A stretch of 64,000 bases of DNA from assembly GCA_028868855.1 (NCBI GenBank), contig JAGWTR010000001.1, positions 522,077 to 586,076 on the forward strand, in the 5' to 3' direction. Shown here piece by piece: positions 34,484 to 42,231 of this stretch (positions are counted from its first letter, which is position 1; each line of letters begins with the position of its first letter). Origin of the DNA: Burkholderiales bacterium (GTDB lineage: Bacteria > Pseudomonadota > Gammaproteobacteria > Burkholderiales > Burkholderiaceae_C). Under the pieces are notes generated by a model, which saw only the letters and a program-made list of their open reading frames with translations, was not told the DNA's origin and searched no databases. The position numbers and the translations under genes are program-made.

Positions 34484-35194
34484 TCACCATGTCCGCAAAC
34501 GCGCCCGCAGGCTGATGGTCACCATCAGCCACAGCAGTGCCCAGCCCGATCCGAAGACCCATCCGGCCACGACATCGGTGGCCCAGTGCACGCCCAGGAA
34601 AATGCGACTGATGCCCACTAACCCTGTCAAAAGGGTGGCCAGGGCCACCGTGTAGAGGCGTTCGGGCAGGCTTTCTCGCGTGCTGGCCAGCAGCGCGCCC
34701 AAGGTGAAAAATACGACGGCCGACATTGCCGCGTGTCCGCTGGGAAAACTCAGGCTGAGTCCCAGGTGTTCGGCCAATGCCGGGTCAGGCCGCTGGCGTC
34801 CAAACAGGTCTTTCATGAAGCTGACCATGGCCGTGGCGGATGCGATGGACAGTACCACCAGGCAGGCCGTGAGGCGGGCTCTTACCAGCATCAAAAATCC
34901 CACGGAGGCCGTGGTGATCACGACCAGGACGCTGACGCTGCCCAGGCCACTGATGTCCCGCATGGTTTCCAGAAGGCGGGGGCCCCACGGGTGGGTTGCG
35001 CAACTGCGCACGAACTGGCGCACGCCAAGATCAAAGCCGCGCGTTTCGCCTTCCAGAACGTCCTCGGTCAGCAAGGCGAAGGCCACGGCAAGGAAGATCA
35101 CGGCCATGCTGGCCAGAACGGGTCGTGCCAGTTGGCGGGATTGGCTGGCTGGAGGCTGCGTGGTGGCGGATTCGGAGGGTTCCATGCCCAGCAT
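34484..35194 (-). CDS. PAP2-family membrane phosphatase
   Basis: The protein of about 236 residues has five or six membrane helices and the three phosphatase motifs of the PAP2/undecaprenyl-diphosphatase superfamily: KDLFGRQRP (KX6RP), SFPSGHAAMS (PSGH) and SRIFLGVHWATDV (SRX5HX3D). It should dephosphorylate a lipid phosphate (phosphatidic acid or undecaprenyl diphosphate) at the periplasmic face. Starts are ATG at 35194 or 35197. The latter overlaps the stop of a ureG remnant as ATGA, suggesting it was once the distal gene of a urease operon. It is convergent with tRNA-Arg. Confidence 0.85.
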   Translation of the reverse strand: MLGMEPSESATTQPPASQSRQLARPVLASMAVIFLAVAFALLTEDVLEGETRGFDLGVRQFVRSCATHPWGPRLLETMRDISGLGSVSVLVVITTASVGFLMLVRARLTACLVVLSIASATAMVSFMKDLFGRQRPDPALAEHLGLSLSFPSGHAAMSAVVFFTLGALLASTRESLPERLYTVALATLLTGLVGISRIFLGVHWATDVVAGWVFGSGWALLWLMVTISLRARLRTW

Positions 35195-35301
35195 CATGCC
35201 CTGAGCAAGTCTTTGGTTTCGATGAACGCCACCACCTGGTCCAGGCCCGCTTGGGTCTTGCGGTTGGTCATCACAATGGGCCGCACGCCTTTTTGCAGGC
35301 G
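35194..35301 (-). pseudogene. ureG: Remnant of urease accessory GTPase gene ureG (C-terminal end)
   Basis: About 35 codons survive, ending at TGA 35194-35196. They read RLQKGVRPIVMTN followed by RKTQAGLDQVVAFIETKDLLRA. This matches the C-terminal pattern of UreG (RPFVFTN, KT..GL, V..FI). The rest of the gene is missing: upstream the sequence changes abruptly into a LuxR fragment on the opposite strand. No start codon or nucleotide-binding loop remains, so it cannot be functional. The link to urease is supported by urtA and urtE fragments 1.8 kb away. A CobW/HypB-type GTPase tail is the alternative. Confidence 0.6.
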
Positions 35302-35324
35302 TATTTCGCCACGCCCGAGGCGGG

Positions 35325-35593
35325 GTGGCCCCTTTGGAGTTGGCCGCGTGGCTCAGGCAGGCTGTCCCTCGTTTGGCCAAAGACATGGCCCAGGGCCAGG
35401 CTCCCGTGAGTGCGAGGTGCTGTACTGGGTGGTCAAGGGCAGGACCAACCGCGACATTGGCGGCATCCTGGGCGGCAGCCCGGCCACGGTCAAAAAGCAG
35501 CTGGAGCACGTCTTTGCCAAGCTGGGTGTGGAGACGCGCACGGCGGCGGCGGGCCTGGCGATGAGCCGCGTGGGGCAGCTCAAGGTGCGTTGA
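35325..35593 (+). pseudogene. Remnant of a LuxR-family regulator (HTH end, frameshifted)
   Basis: From 35402 to the TGA at 35591-35593 the sequence encodes an intact LuxR-type helix-turn-helix: SRECEVLYWVVKGRTNRDIGG, then GSPATVKKQLEHVFAKLGVE and TRTAAAGLA. Upstream, in a different frame (35325-35400), lies ELAAWLRQAVPRLAKDMA, plausibly the preceding linker of the same protein, so a frameshift separates them. No N-terminal sensor domain or start codon is visible. It abuts the convergent NUDIX gene. This 400 bp stretch (35195-35593) otherwise holds only the ureG remnant. Confidence 0.6.
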
Positions 35594-36112
35594 TCAGAGC
35601 TTGGGCAAGTCCATCGCCACCGGCGTGTGGCCCTGCCTGATCAGCCAGTCGCGCAGCGCAAGGCCGGTGCTGGAGGGCCAGTACCGTGCTTTGGCCGGCT
35701 CAATACGCTTGTAGTCCACCAGCTCTTCATTGAGCACGATCTCGCCCTGCGCGGGCACGTGGTAAGCGATGATGATCTGGTTCAGTCGCGGGAAGGCGTA
35801 ATGCCCGATGAAGTTCACGCCGGTGGCTTGCAGGTTCAACTCTTCCTGCACCTCGCGGGCGACGGCTTCTTCAGGACTAGGGTCGGTCTTTTCCAGAAAG
35901 CCGGTGATCAGGGCATAGAAGGGCACGGGCCAGGCGCGGTTGCGTGCCAGGATGATGTGGCCTTCGTGGTCCACCACAGCCGCCACCACGGGGGTCGGGT
36001 TGTCCCAATGCACATAGCCACAGGCTGCATCAGGGCAAGCCTGGCGGGACACACCTTCGTCCACTTTGGCTTGCAGGGGTTGGGCACATTGGGGGCAGTA
36101 GTTGAATGCCAT
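35594..36112 (-). CDS. NUDIX hydrolase with N-terminal zinc ribbon (NudC-like)
   Basis: The 172-residue protein starts with a four-cysteine zinc ribbon (YCPQCAQPL ... ACPDAACGY). A Nudix fold follows, whose box reads GFLEKTDPSPEEAVAREVQEEL, matching the G-x5-E-x7-REUxEE pattern. NudC-type enzymes cleave NAD(H) or NAD caps, but the SQPWPFPxS motif of true NudC is not seen (AWPVPFYALI is in that region), so substrate is uncertain. ATG at 36112 is chosen because the frame upstream to 36346 has no Nudix-like sequence. Convergent with the LuxR remnant. Confidence 0.82.
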   Translation of the reverse strand: MAFNYCPQCAQPLQAKVDEGVSRQACPDAACGYVHWDNPTPVVAAVVDHEGHIILARNRAWPVPFYALITGFLEKTDPSPEEAVAREVQEELNLQATGVNFIGHYAFPRLNQIIIAYHVPAQGEIVLNEELVDYKRIEPAKARYWPSSTGLALRDWLIRQGHTPVAMDLPKL

Positions 36113-36173
36113 CTGACGCTCGCTCCTTGAGTGATTCCCAGCGGCCTTGGCCCCGCAAAATGGACGCGTGGGA

Positions 36174-36986
36174 TCAGGCCGCAGGTGGTGACACAAGCCT
36201 AACCGACTTGAGCAAGGCACGCTGAAAGCGGCTTGAACTGACGGCCAGGATTTCCTGGTGAACCGGCGCCAAGGCTGCCCAGTTTGCCTCGAAGTGGGTG
36301 AGGCCATGGGCCAGGCCGCCGGCAGAGCCTGCGATGGCGATGTCATTGCCCCCTTCGTCGGACTCGGCCGAAATCACCGCACCCGAGAACGCCTTGCCCA
36401 GGCGGCGCATGATCTCGCGTGTCTGTTCGGTGTCGGCCTGCACATTGGCCACCAGCCAGCCATCGGGCGTCAAGGCGGCGCGGCAGTGCTGGTAGAAGCT
36501 GCGTGTGCACAAGGCCTCGGGCAGGCCCGCACCGGTGAAGCCATCCACCAGGATCACGTCGTAGTGGCGCGGCGGCTTGTGCACGAAGCGGGCACCGTCT
36601 GCACAGACGATGCGCAGCCGTTCGCTGTCGGGCGGGATGTGGAAGTCCTGCCGCATGTCGATCACGTTCTGGTTGATCTCCACGGCCGTGAGGTCGGCGT
36701 TCGGCAAGTGCTTGTGCAAGTACTTAAGCATGGAGCCCCCCCCCAGGCCAATCATCAGCACGGACTTTGGAGCCTGGTTGAACAGCAGAAAGCCCATCAT
36801 CGCGCGGGTGTAGTCCAGCACGAGTTCGTCGGGGGCGTCCAGGCGCATGCAGCTTTGAATCAGGGTCGACTCGAAGCTCAGGGACACGGTCTGGCTGTTG
36901 GTATGGAGGCGGGGGATTTCGATCACGATGGCGGCGAGTGTAGGGCAGGGCTCGGTGGCAGGCCGAAGCGCCACCCGATACGCCAT
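36174..36986 (-). CDS. Spermidine synthase-like methyltransferase-fold protein
   Basis: The 270-residue protein has a Rossmann fold like polyamine aminopropyltransferases: MIGLGGGSMLKYLHKHLP (motif I), TAVEINQNVIDM (acidic end of beta2), VCADGARFV and YDVILVDGFTGAGLP. SLSFESTLIQSCMRLDAPDELVLDYTRAMMGF resembles the N-terminal hairpin of the SpeE family (quoted positions about 35-66, shortened here to SLSFESTLIQSC). It may not make spermidine, since many homologues are of unknown function. ATG at 36986 lacks a clear ribosome site; GTG at 36926 is an alternative. It is divergent from the urtA remnant. Confidence 0.75.
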   Translation of the reverse strand: MAYRVALRPATEPCPTLAAIVIEIPRLHTNSQTVSLSFESTLIQSCMRLDAPDELVLDYTRAMMGFLLFNQAPKSVLMIGLGGGSMLKYLHKHLPNADLTAVEINQNVIDMRQDFHIPPDSERLRIVCADGARFVHKPPRHYDVILVDGFTGAGLPEALCTRSFYQHCRAALTPDGWLVANVQADTEQTREIMRRLGKAFSGAVISAESDEGGNDIAIAGSAGGLAHGLTHFEANWAALAPVHQEILAVSSSRFQRALLKSVRLVSPPAA

Positions 36987-37005
36987 GTGGCGTATTTATC
37001 AAACC

Positions 37006-37149
37006 GGGGGGCTGGGTAAGAAGCTCGAACCCGTGGTGGTTGATCCGGCCTCCAACTGGCCCCCGTTCGCTGAAAAAGCCAAGCAGCTGATCAGCCAGGA
37101 CAAGACCGTCGTGACCTTTGGTTGCTGGACATCGGTGAGCCGCAAGTAG
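37006..37149 (+). pseudogene. urtA: Remnant of urea ABC transporter binding protein gene urtA
   Basis: About 47 codons encode an internal N-terminal stretch of UrtA: GLGKKLEPVVVDPASNWPPF, AEKAKQLISQDKTVV, then FGCWTSVSRK. DPASNW and FGCWTSVSRK are hallmarks of the UrtA group. The signal peptide and everything after SVSRK are missing. The reading frame continues for one codon, TAG, into urtE sequence. In an intact urtE the residue here would be Gln, so TAG may come from CAG. The gene is clearly dead. Confidence 0.8.
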
Positions 37150-37279
37150 CCCAGCATCATCAAAGACATCGGCCGCGCTGGCCGATCAATACCTGGTCAC
37201 GGAGCGCGGCGAGATCATCCAGCGTGGTCGTGGCGCTGACATGGAGGCCGATGGCGTGCGGCAGCTGATGTCGATTTGA
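37150..37279 (+). pseudogene. urtE: Remnant of urea ABC transporter ATPase gene urtE
   Basis: Two pieces of UrtE survive. PSIIKDIGR (37150-37176), which normally follows the Walker B/EPTEGIQ region, joins the frame directly after the urtA fragment. Then, after a +1 frame change and loss of roughly 30 codons, come ALADQYLVTERGEIIQRGRG and ADMEADGVRQLMSI, ending at TGA 37277-37279 as in full-length UrtE. The whole urtBCD set and most of urtA and urtE have been deleted between the two halves. From 37280 to 37429 no gene is seen. Confidence 0.78.
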
Positions 37280-37429
37280 ATGCCGTGGAAACCCGAGCCA
37301 CCCCCTAATATGAAGTGAGTCCAAGGGCTACTTGTTACGTGTGACCCGATGGGGAAGCCTCGTCCATGTGAAAAAATAAGAATGCAACGGCTGTAACGCG
37401 TTGTTCATTCAATAAATTGAGGACCTGGC

Positions 37430-38551
37430 ATGAAATTGTTGAATCCCTCGGCCCTGGGTTTGGCTCTGGCTCTGGCGCTGACCGTGACCGCCGGCAGCGC
37501 CCATGCGCTGAGTTACAGCATCACAGACCTGGGCACCCTGCCTGGTGGTTACTACAGCCAGGGCAGCGGCATCAACAACTTGGGGCAAGTCACAGGGTGG
37601 GGTGATGCCATCATCGGTGAACATGCTTTTGTAGCGACCGGGGGCGTGCTGACCGATCTGGGGACTTTGCCCGGAGCTTATCGCGACAGCCATGGCACAG
37701 GGGTCAACGATGTGGGGCAAGTGGTTGGGTTTGCCACCACGGCATTGGGTGGGACCCATGCTTTCGTTTCCACCGCAGTTGGCTTGAGCGATCTTGGCCT
37801 TCTGCCCGGCGGCAGTGACAGCTATGCCAGGGCCATCAACAATGCTGGTCAGATCGTCGGGCATGGGTCCACCGCAACAGGCGAGCAGCACGCGTTCATC
37901 TCCAACAGCGCAGGGCTGACCGACCTCGGAACTTTTGCGGGAGGGCACTTCAGCGTTGCCAATGACATCAACAACCTTGGGCAAGTCATCGGCTTTGGAT
38001 CGAACGCCTTTGGGCAGCAGCGAGCCTTCATCACCAACGGCAGCGGCCTGATCGACTTGGGCACTTTGGCGGGTGGCGCAGGCAGTTATGCCTATGCCAT
38101 CAATGATGCGGGTCAGGTGGCCGGTTTTGCTGCCAATTCCTTGGGCCAGTTCCACGCTTTCCTGTACAACGGCAATGGCCTGGTTGATCTAGGCACGCTG
38201 CCAGGGGGCAACTCCAGCGGCGCCTCTGACATCAACGGACTGGGCGATGTGGTGGGATCGGCCACAAACGCCAGCGGTGCTGGGCGCGCCTTCATCTACC
38301 GCAACGGCTCGATGATGGACTTGAACACGCTTCTTGATTCAAAGGACGCGTCGGTCTGGGTGCTTGGCGACGCAACGGGCATCAACGATGCTGGACAGAT
38401 CATTGGACGTGGGCGGGTCAATGACCAATTCCATGCGTTCATGCTGACGCCGTCGGCCGTCGCCGAGCCCAATGATTTTGTGCTGATGCTGGCCGGCCTT
38501 GGCGTCATCGGGAGCCTCGCTCTGCGGTCCCGAAGGATCTTGTTAGACTGA
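37430..38551 (+). CDS. HAF-repeat exported protein with PEP-CTERM-like anchor
   Basis: The 373-residue protein has a signal peptide (LALALALTVTAGSAHA) followed by seven or so HAF repeats. Each repeat is built around a Leu-Gly-x-Leu-x-Gly-Gly turn, an IN(N/D)xGQV(V/I)G loop and a HAF triplet (for example DLGTLPGG, INNLGQVTG, EHAFV). They probably form a beta-propeller-like fold. The C terminus has the tripartite sorting-signal shape AEPNDFVLMLAGLGVIG plus an Arg cluster, but with AEPN instead of the usual PEP triplet. Such proteins are processed by exosortase and linked to extracellular polymer. GAGGA precedes the ATG. Role unknown. Confidence 0.8.
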   Translation: MKLLNPSALGLALALALTVTAGSAHALSYSITDLGTLPGGYYSQGSGINNLGQVTGWGDAIIGEHAFVATGGVLTDLGTLPGAYRDSHGTGVNDVGQVVGFATTALGGTHAFVSTAVGLSDLGLLPGGSDSYARAINNAGQIVGHGSTATGEQHAFISNSAGLTDLGTFAGGHFSVANDINNLGQVIGFGSNAFGQQRAFITNGSGLIDLGTLAGGAGSYAYAINDAGQVAGFAANSLGQFHAFLYNGNGLVDLGTLPGGNSSGASDINGLGDVVGSATNASGAGRAFIYRNGSMMDLNTLLDSKDASVWVLGDATGINDAGQIIGRGRVNDQFHAFMLTPSAVAEPNDFVLMLAGLGVIGSLALRSRRILLD

Positions 38552-38593
38552 TCGCCCTTTCTGCTGATCAATCTTGACTTGAGGATACTCACC

Positions 38594-38941
38594 ATGGCGA
38601 CCACCGCATCCGGCTTGCACTATGAAGACACCGTTGAAGGCGAGGGCGCGGCTGCTCAAGCCGGCAACTACGTGACGGTGCACTACACGGGCTGGCTGTA
38701 CGAGGGTGGCGTCAAGGGGGTCAAATTTGATTCCAGCAAGGACCGCAACGATCCGTTCGAATTCCCCCTCGGTGCCGGTCACGTCATCCGTGGCTGGGAC
38801 GAGGGCGTGCAGGGCATGAAGGTCGGCGGTACGCGCGTGCTGGTGATCCCGCCGGAGTTGGGCTACGGTGCCCGTGGCGCAGGCGGAGTCATTCCCCCCA
38901 ATGCCACCTTGCTGTTTGAAGTCGAGTTGCTGGGAGTCTGA
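38594..38941 (+). CDS. FKBP-type peptidyl-prolyl cis-trans isomerase
   Basis: A minimal 115-residue FKBP domain without signal peptide, so cytoplasmic. Conserved active-site residues are visible in VTVHYTGWLYEGG, FDSSKDRNDPFEFPLGAGHVI (split here to FDSSKD and FPLGAGHVI), RGWDEGVQGMKVGG and LGYGARGAGGVIPPNATL. It catalyses prolyl isomerisation during folding. ATG at 38594 gives the compact domain; the frame opens five codons earlier. It is followed seven bases later by the DUF1841 gene, likely an operon. Confidence 0.93.
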   Translation: MATTASGLHYEDTVEGEGAAAQAGNYVTVHYTGWLYEGGVKGVKFDSSKDRNDPFEFPLGAGHVIRGWDEGVQGMKVGGTRVLVIPPELGYGARGAGGVIPPNATLLFEVELLGV

Positions 38942-38947
38942 TTCACC

Positions 38948-39379
38948 ATGTTCGCGCCCAGTCAGGAGCAAGTGCGTCGCTTTTTCTGCGAGGCCTGGGC
39001 CAAGCAGCAGACAGCGCAGCTTCTGACGCCCCTGGAAGCCCAGGCGGTGGACTGGATCACGCAGCATCCTGAATACCATGACGACCTGACCGATGTCGAC
39101 GCGGCGGTGGCCGCCAGCTATTCGGTCGAGGACGGGCGCACCAATCCGTTCCTGCACCTGTCCATGCACCTGTCCATCACGGAGCAGATGAGTATTGATC
39201 AACCGCCGGGTATCCGCGCCGCGGTTGATCGCCTGGCGCGGCGTCTTTCATCCTTGCACGAAGCCCACCACGAAGTGATGGAGTGCCTGGGCGAAATGGT
39301 CTGGACCTCGCAACGCTCGGGCCTGCCGTTTGATGGCCAAACCTATATCGATAAAGTGCTGATGCGCGCCACTCGTTGA
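38948..39379 (+). CDS. DUF1841 family protein
   Basis: A 143-residue soluble protein with the features of the proteobacterial DUF1841 family: MFAPSQEQVRRFFCEAWAK at the start, HPEYHDDL, NPFLHLSMHLSITEQ and HEVMECLGEMVWTSQR near the end. The His/Glu-rich motifs (HxxMHxxxxEQ, HxxxECLGE) suggest a metal site, but no function is established. It is probably co-transcribed with the FKBP gene and convergent with the cytochrome gene. Confidence 0.75.
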   Translation: MFAPSQEQVRRFFCEAWAKQQTAQLLTPLEAQAVDWITQHPEYHDDLTDVDAAVAASYSVEDGRTNPFLHLSMHLSITEQMSIDQPPGIRAAVDRLARRLSSLHEAHHEVMECLGEMVWTSQRSGLPFDGQTYIDKVLMRATR

Positions 39380-39399
39380 GGGGGGCCAGCCCGCCCGGC

Positions 39400-40074
39400 T
39401 CAGCGCATTTTGGGTTCGGGCACCGTTTTCAGGTCGCTCTGAAGGCCCTCGACATAATGGGCCAACAGCTTCAGTTCAGGCTGAGTGAACAGCTTGGCCT
39501 GGGCCGCCATGATCGGGTTGTTGCGCCCAATCTGAGGGTTCTTCTCCGTCTGGTAAGCCTTCAGCGCGACAAACACATAGTCGCCATATTGGCCTGCCAA
39601 CTTGGGGTAGGCGCCGTCGATGGGGGCATTCAGGTTCTGGCCGTGGCATGCCACACAATTGCCTTTGGTCAGCAAGGCATTGACTTCGGCGCTGGGGGCC
39701 TCGCCGGAAGCAGGTGTGGCGGGCAGGTTCTTGCCACTGGCTTCGTAGTAGAGCGAAATGTCGGCGATGTCCTGGTCGGACAGTGATGTGGCAATGCCGC
39801 GCATCGTGGGGTGCTTGCGATCACCTTTCTTGTAGGCGTTCAAGGCCGTGGCGATGTATTTGGCACTTTGGCCGGAGATCTTCGGCACGCGATGTATCTC
39901 GGGAAAGCTGGCGCGGTAGCCCTCGATGCCATGGCAACCAATGCACATGGCGATCTTCTTTTGTGCAGCCGCTGGATCACCTGGTTTGGTGTCCTGGGCA
40001 TGGGCTGCGGTAGTCAGCAGGCCCGCAGATGCGGCAAGGCCCAGGGAGCAAATCAGGGAAGACAGTGTTTTCAT
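39400..40074 (-). CDS. Dihaem cytochrome c4
   Basis: The 224-residue periplasmic protein has a signal peptide (LGLAASAGLLTTAAHA) and two haem-binding motifs, CIGCH at residues 44-48 and CVACH at 140-144. They lie in two homologous halves, each with a downstream candidate Met ligand (MRGIATSLSDQDIAD; MAAQAKLFTQPELKLLAHY). This is the c4 arrangement, an electron carrier to terminal oxidases. ATG at 40074 gives a proper signal peptide; an ATG four codons earlier (40086) is possible. Divergent from the MoxR gene. Confidence 0.9.
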   Translation of the reverse strand: MKTLSSLICSLGLAASAGLLTTAAHAQDTKPGDPAAAQKKIAMCIGCHGIEGYRASFPEIHRVPKISGQSAKYIATALNAYKKGDRKHPTMRGIATSLSDQDIADISLYYEASGKNLPATPASGEAPSAEVNALLTKGNCVACHGQNLNAPIDGAYPKLAGQYGDYVFVALKAYQTEKNPQIGRNNPIMAAQAKLFTQPELKLLAHYVEGLQSDLKTVPEPKMR

Positions 40075-40143
40075 GAGATCTGGCAAGAGAGAATTGCAGG
40101 CAGGGGGAAAAACACACGGAGCCGGACCATTATAGGGAGCGCT

Positions 40144-40159
40144 CTATACTCGAATATAG
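40144..40159. promoter_or_regulatory. Imperfect 16-bp palindrome before moxR
   Basis: CTATACTCGAATATAG lies 23 bp before the moxR-like ATG in the divergent region shared with cytochrome c4. The two halves are reverse complements except for one mismatched pair. TATACT within it also resembles a -10 hexamer. It may be an operator or simply an AT-rich promoter; no known regulator is assigned. Confidence 0.3.
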
Positions 40160-40182
40160 GATCAACCCGGTTGAGCAAACTC

Positions 40183-41025
40183 ATGAAGTTTCAAGGTACT
40201 GAACAATACGTCGCCACTGACGACCTCAAATTGGCGGTGAACGCTGCGCTGACCCTGCAGCGCCCTCTGTTGGTCAAGGGCGAGCCTGGCACCGGCAAGA
40301 CCATGTTGGCCGAGCAGGTGTCTGAAGCGCTGGGCATGCCACTGTTGCAGTGGCACATCAAATCGACCACCAAAGCACAGCAAGGTCTGTACGAATACGA
40401 CGCCGTCAGCCGCTTACGCGACAGCCAGTTGGGCGAAGAAAAAGTCAAGGACATCCACAATTACATCGTCAAGGGCGTGTTGTGGCAGGCCTTTGATGCG
40501 GATCAGCCGGTGGCGCTGCTGATCGACGAAATCGACAAGGCCGACATCGAATTTCCCAACGATCTTCTGCGTGAAATCGACCGCATGGAGTTCTATGTGT
40601 ACGAGACGCGCCAGCTCGTCAAAGCCAGGCACCGGCCCTTGGTGATCATCACGTCCAACAACGAAAAAGACCTGCCGGACGCGTTTTTGCGCCGTTGCTT
40701 CTTCCACTACATCCGGTTCCCCGATGCGGTCACGATGCAGCAGATCGTGGATGTGCACTTTCCGGGCATCAAGAAGGACTTGTTGGCCGGCGCCATGCGC
40801 CACTTCTATGAAGTGCGCAACCTGCCGGGTCTGAAAAAGAAGCCCAGCACGTCCGAGTTGATCGACTGGCTCAAGTTGCTGCTGGCCGAGGACATCCCCG
40901 CTGAAGTCCTGCAAAGCAAGGATGACAAGGCCAGTGTGCCGCCTTTGGTGGGGGCTTTGCTCAAGAACGAGCAGGACCTGAGCCTGTTTGAACGCCTCGT
41001 GGCGATGGCCCGCAACAACCGCTGA
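40183..41025 (+). CDS. MoxR-family AAA+ ATPase
   Basis: The 280-residue AAA+ protein has Walker A GEPGTGKTML, Walker B ALLIDEIDKAD, sensor 1 ITSNNEKDLPDAFLRRC with the arginine finger, and a small C-terminal lid. MoxR ATPases act as chaperones that activate partner enzymes together with VWA proteins. The VWA partner is at 42355, but a diguanylate cyclase gene on the opposite strand lies between. ATG at 40183 gives the conserved MKFQGTEQYVATDDL start. Confidence 0.88.
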   Translation: MKFQGTEQYVATDDLKLAVNAALTLQRPLLVKGEPGTGKTMLAEQVSEALGMPLLQWHIKSTTKAQQGLYEYDAVSRLRDSQLGEEKVKDIHNYIVKGVLWQAFDADQPVALLIDEIDKADIEFPNDLLREIDRMEFYVYETRQLVKARHRPLVIITSNNEKDLPDAFLRRCFFHYIRFPDAVTMQQIVDVHFPGIKKDLLAGAMRHFYEVRNLPGLKKKPSTSELIDWLKLLLAEDIPAEVLQSKDDKASVPPLVGALLKNEQDLSLFERLVAMARNNR

Positions 41026-41046
41026 TCCTGCCGGGCGCCGGAGCGT

Positions 41047-42231
41047 TCAGGCGCAGGCAGCTTGCTGGTCGGGCGCGCTGACCACTTTATTGCGCCCCTC
41101 GGCCTTGGCTTGGTAGAGGGCGTCATCCGCGCGGCGCAGCAGCGATGGCAGTGCTTCCAGCGAATCGTTGGCCGTGGCGACGCCGGTGCTGATGGTGACC
41201 GTGATGCTCTCGTCGGCCCAAGGAATATTGATCTGGCTGATGGCTTGGCGCAGCCTTTCGGCGGCCAGCCCGGCGCCTTCGTGCAAGGTTTGGGGCAGCA
41301 GCACAGAGAATTCCTCACCGCCCACACGGGCGACGCGATCAACCCCGCGCGCGTGCGCCTGCAATGTCTGAGACACGGCGCGCAGCACGGCATCGCCTCC
41401 GGCGTGGCCCAGTCGGTCATTGATGCGCTTGAAGTGGTCGATGTCCACCATCAGCACGGTGAAGGGCTGGCCAAAGCGCTGCAGCCGCTGCGCTTCGCGG
41501 TCCAGTAGAAGCTCGAAGGCTCGGCGATTGAGCAGGCCGGTCAGCGCGTCATGATGCGATAGGTGTTCCAGACGACGCACCAGGCGTGTCACGACGATGT
41601 AGCCCAGCACGAAGGCCGATAGGATCGACAGGATCAGGCTGACGATCACCAGAACGAATTGCGTTTGTTCGAAATCCCCTTGAACCCAGTGCCATGGCGT
41701 TGCGGATCCCAACTCGGTCAAAGCCAGGCCCGTGAACAAGGTCATGGCCGTCAACAACAGCCCCGAATGGGTCCAGGCGATCCCGGCCTGGAATTCTGTT
41801 TTCAAGGGCTCGAAGCACTCGATGGCCGTGCGCAGCAATACCCACGCGATCACACTGCTGCTCCCAATGATGCCGCTCGCTCGCCAGCCAAACGGTATGC
41901 ACACCGCCAGACTGAACAGCGCGGTGCCTGATGCCAGCAAAAAATGCGAGCTGTCCGTATGGGATAACTTGAGGAAGGCCTGCAGGCCGCGCCGCAAGGA
42001 GATCACGCCGAAGGTCACCAGCACGCCAGTGATCAGGACCAGGGTGGTGCCGGGCTGACCATCGTTCAGCACCATGCAGGTCAGTGCGAGGCCGTTGGCC
42101 AGGCTGGCCACCAGCCAGTGCAGCGCAGCCTTGCGCGACAAGCCCAGCCACGTCCCTGCAGCCCACCACATCACCGTGGTCAGGCCGTGCGTCAACACTA
42201 CGAAGGTTAACAGCAGGTGGCGTACGTCCAT
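41047..42231 (-). CDS. Membrane-bound diguanylate cyclase (GGEEF)
   Basis: The 394-residue protein has six to seven membrane helices in its first 235 residues and no recognisable soluble sensor domain. A GGEEF domain follows, starting LSHHDALTGLLNRRAFE, with the substrate region VDIDHFKRINDRLGHAGGD and an intact active site RVGGEEFSVLLP. It should make cyclic-di-GMP. A strict RxxD inhibitory site is not evident before the active site. It sits inverted between the moxR and VWA genes. The flagellar and PEP-CTERM genes in this window are the kinds of functions such enzymes affect. Confidence 0.9.
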   Translation of the reverse strand: MDVRHLLLTFVVLTHGLTTVMWWAAGTWLGLSRKAALHWLVASLANGLALTCMVLNDGQPGTTLVLITGVLVTFGVISLRRGLQAFLKLSHTDSSHFLLASGTALFSLAVCIPFGWRASGIIGSSSVIAWVLLRTAIECFEPLKTEFQAGIAWTHSGLLLTAMTLFTGLALTELGSATPWHWVQGDFEQTQFVLVIVSLILSILSAFVLGYIVVTRLVRRLEHLSHHDALTGLLNRRAFELLLDREAQRLQRFGQPFTVLMVDIDHFKRINDRLGHAGGDAVLRAVSQTLQAHARGVDRVARVGGEEFSVLLPQTLHEGAGLAAERLRQAISQINIPWADESITVTISTGVATANDSLEALPSLLRRADDALYQAKAEGRNKVVSAPDQQAACA

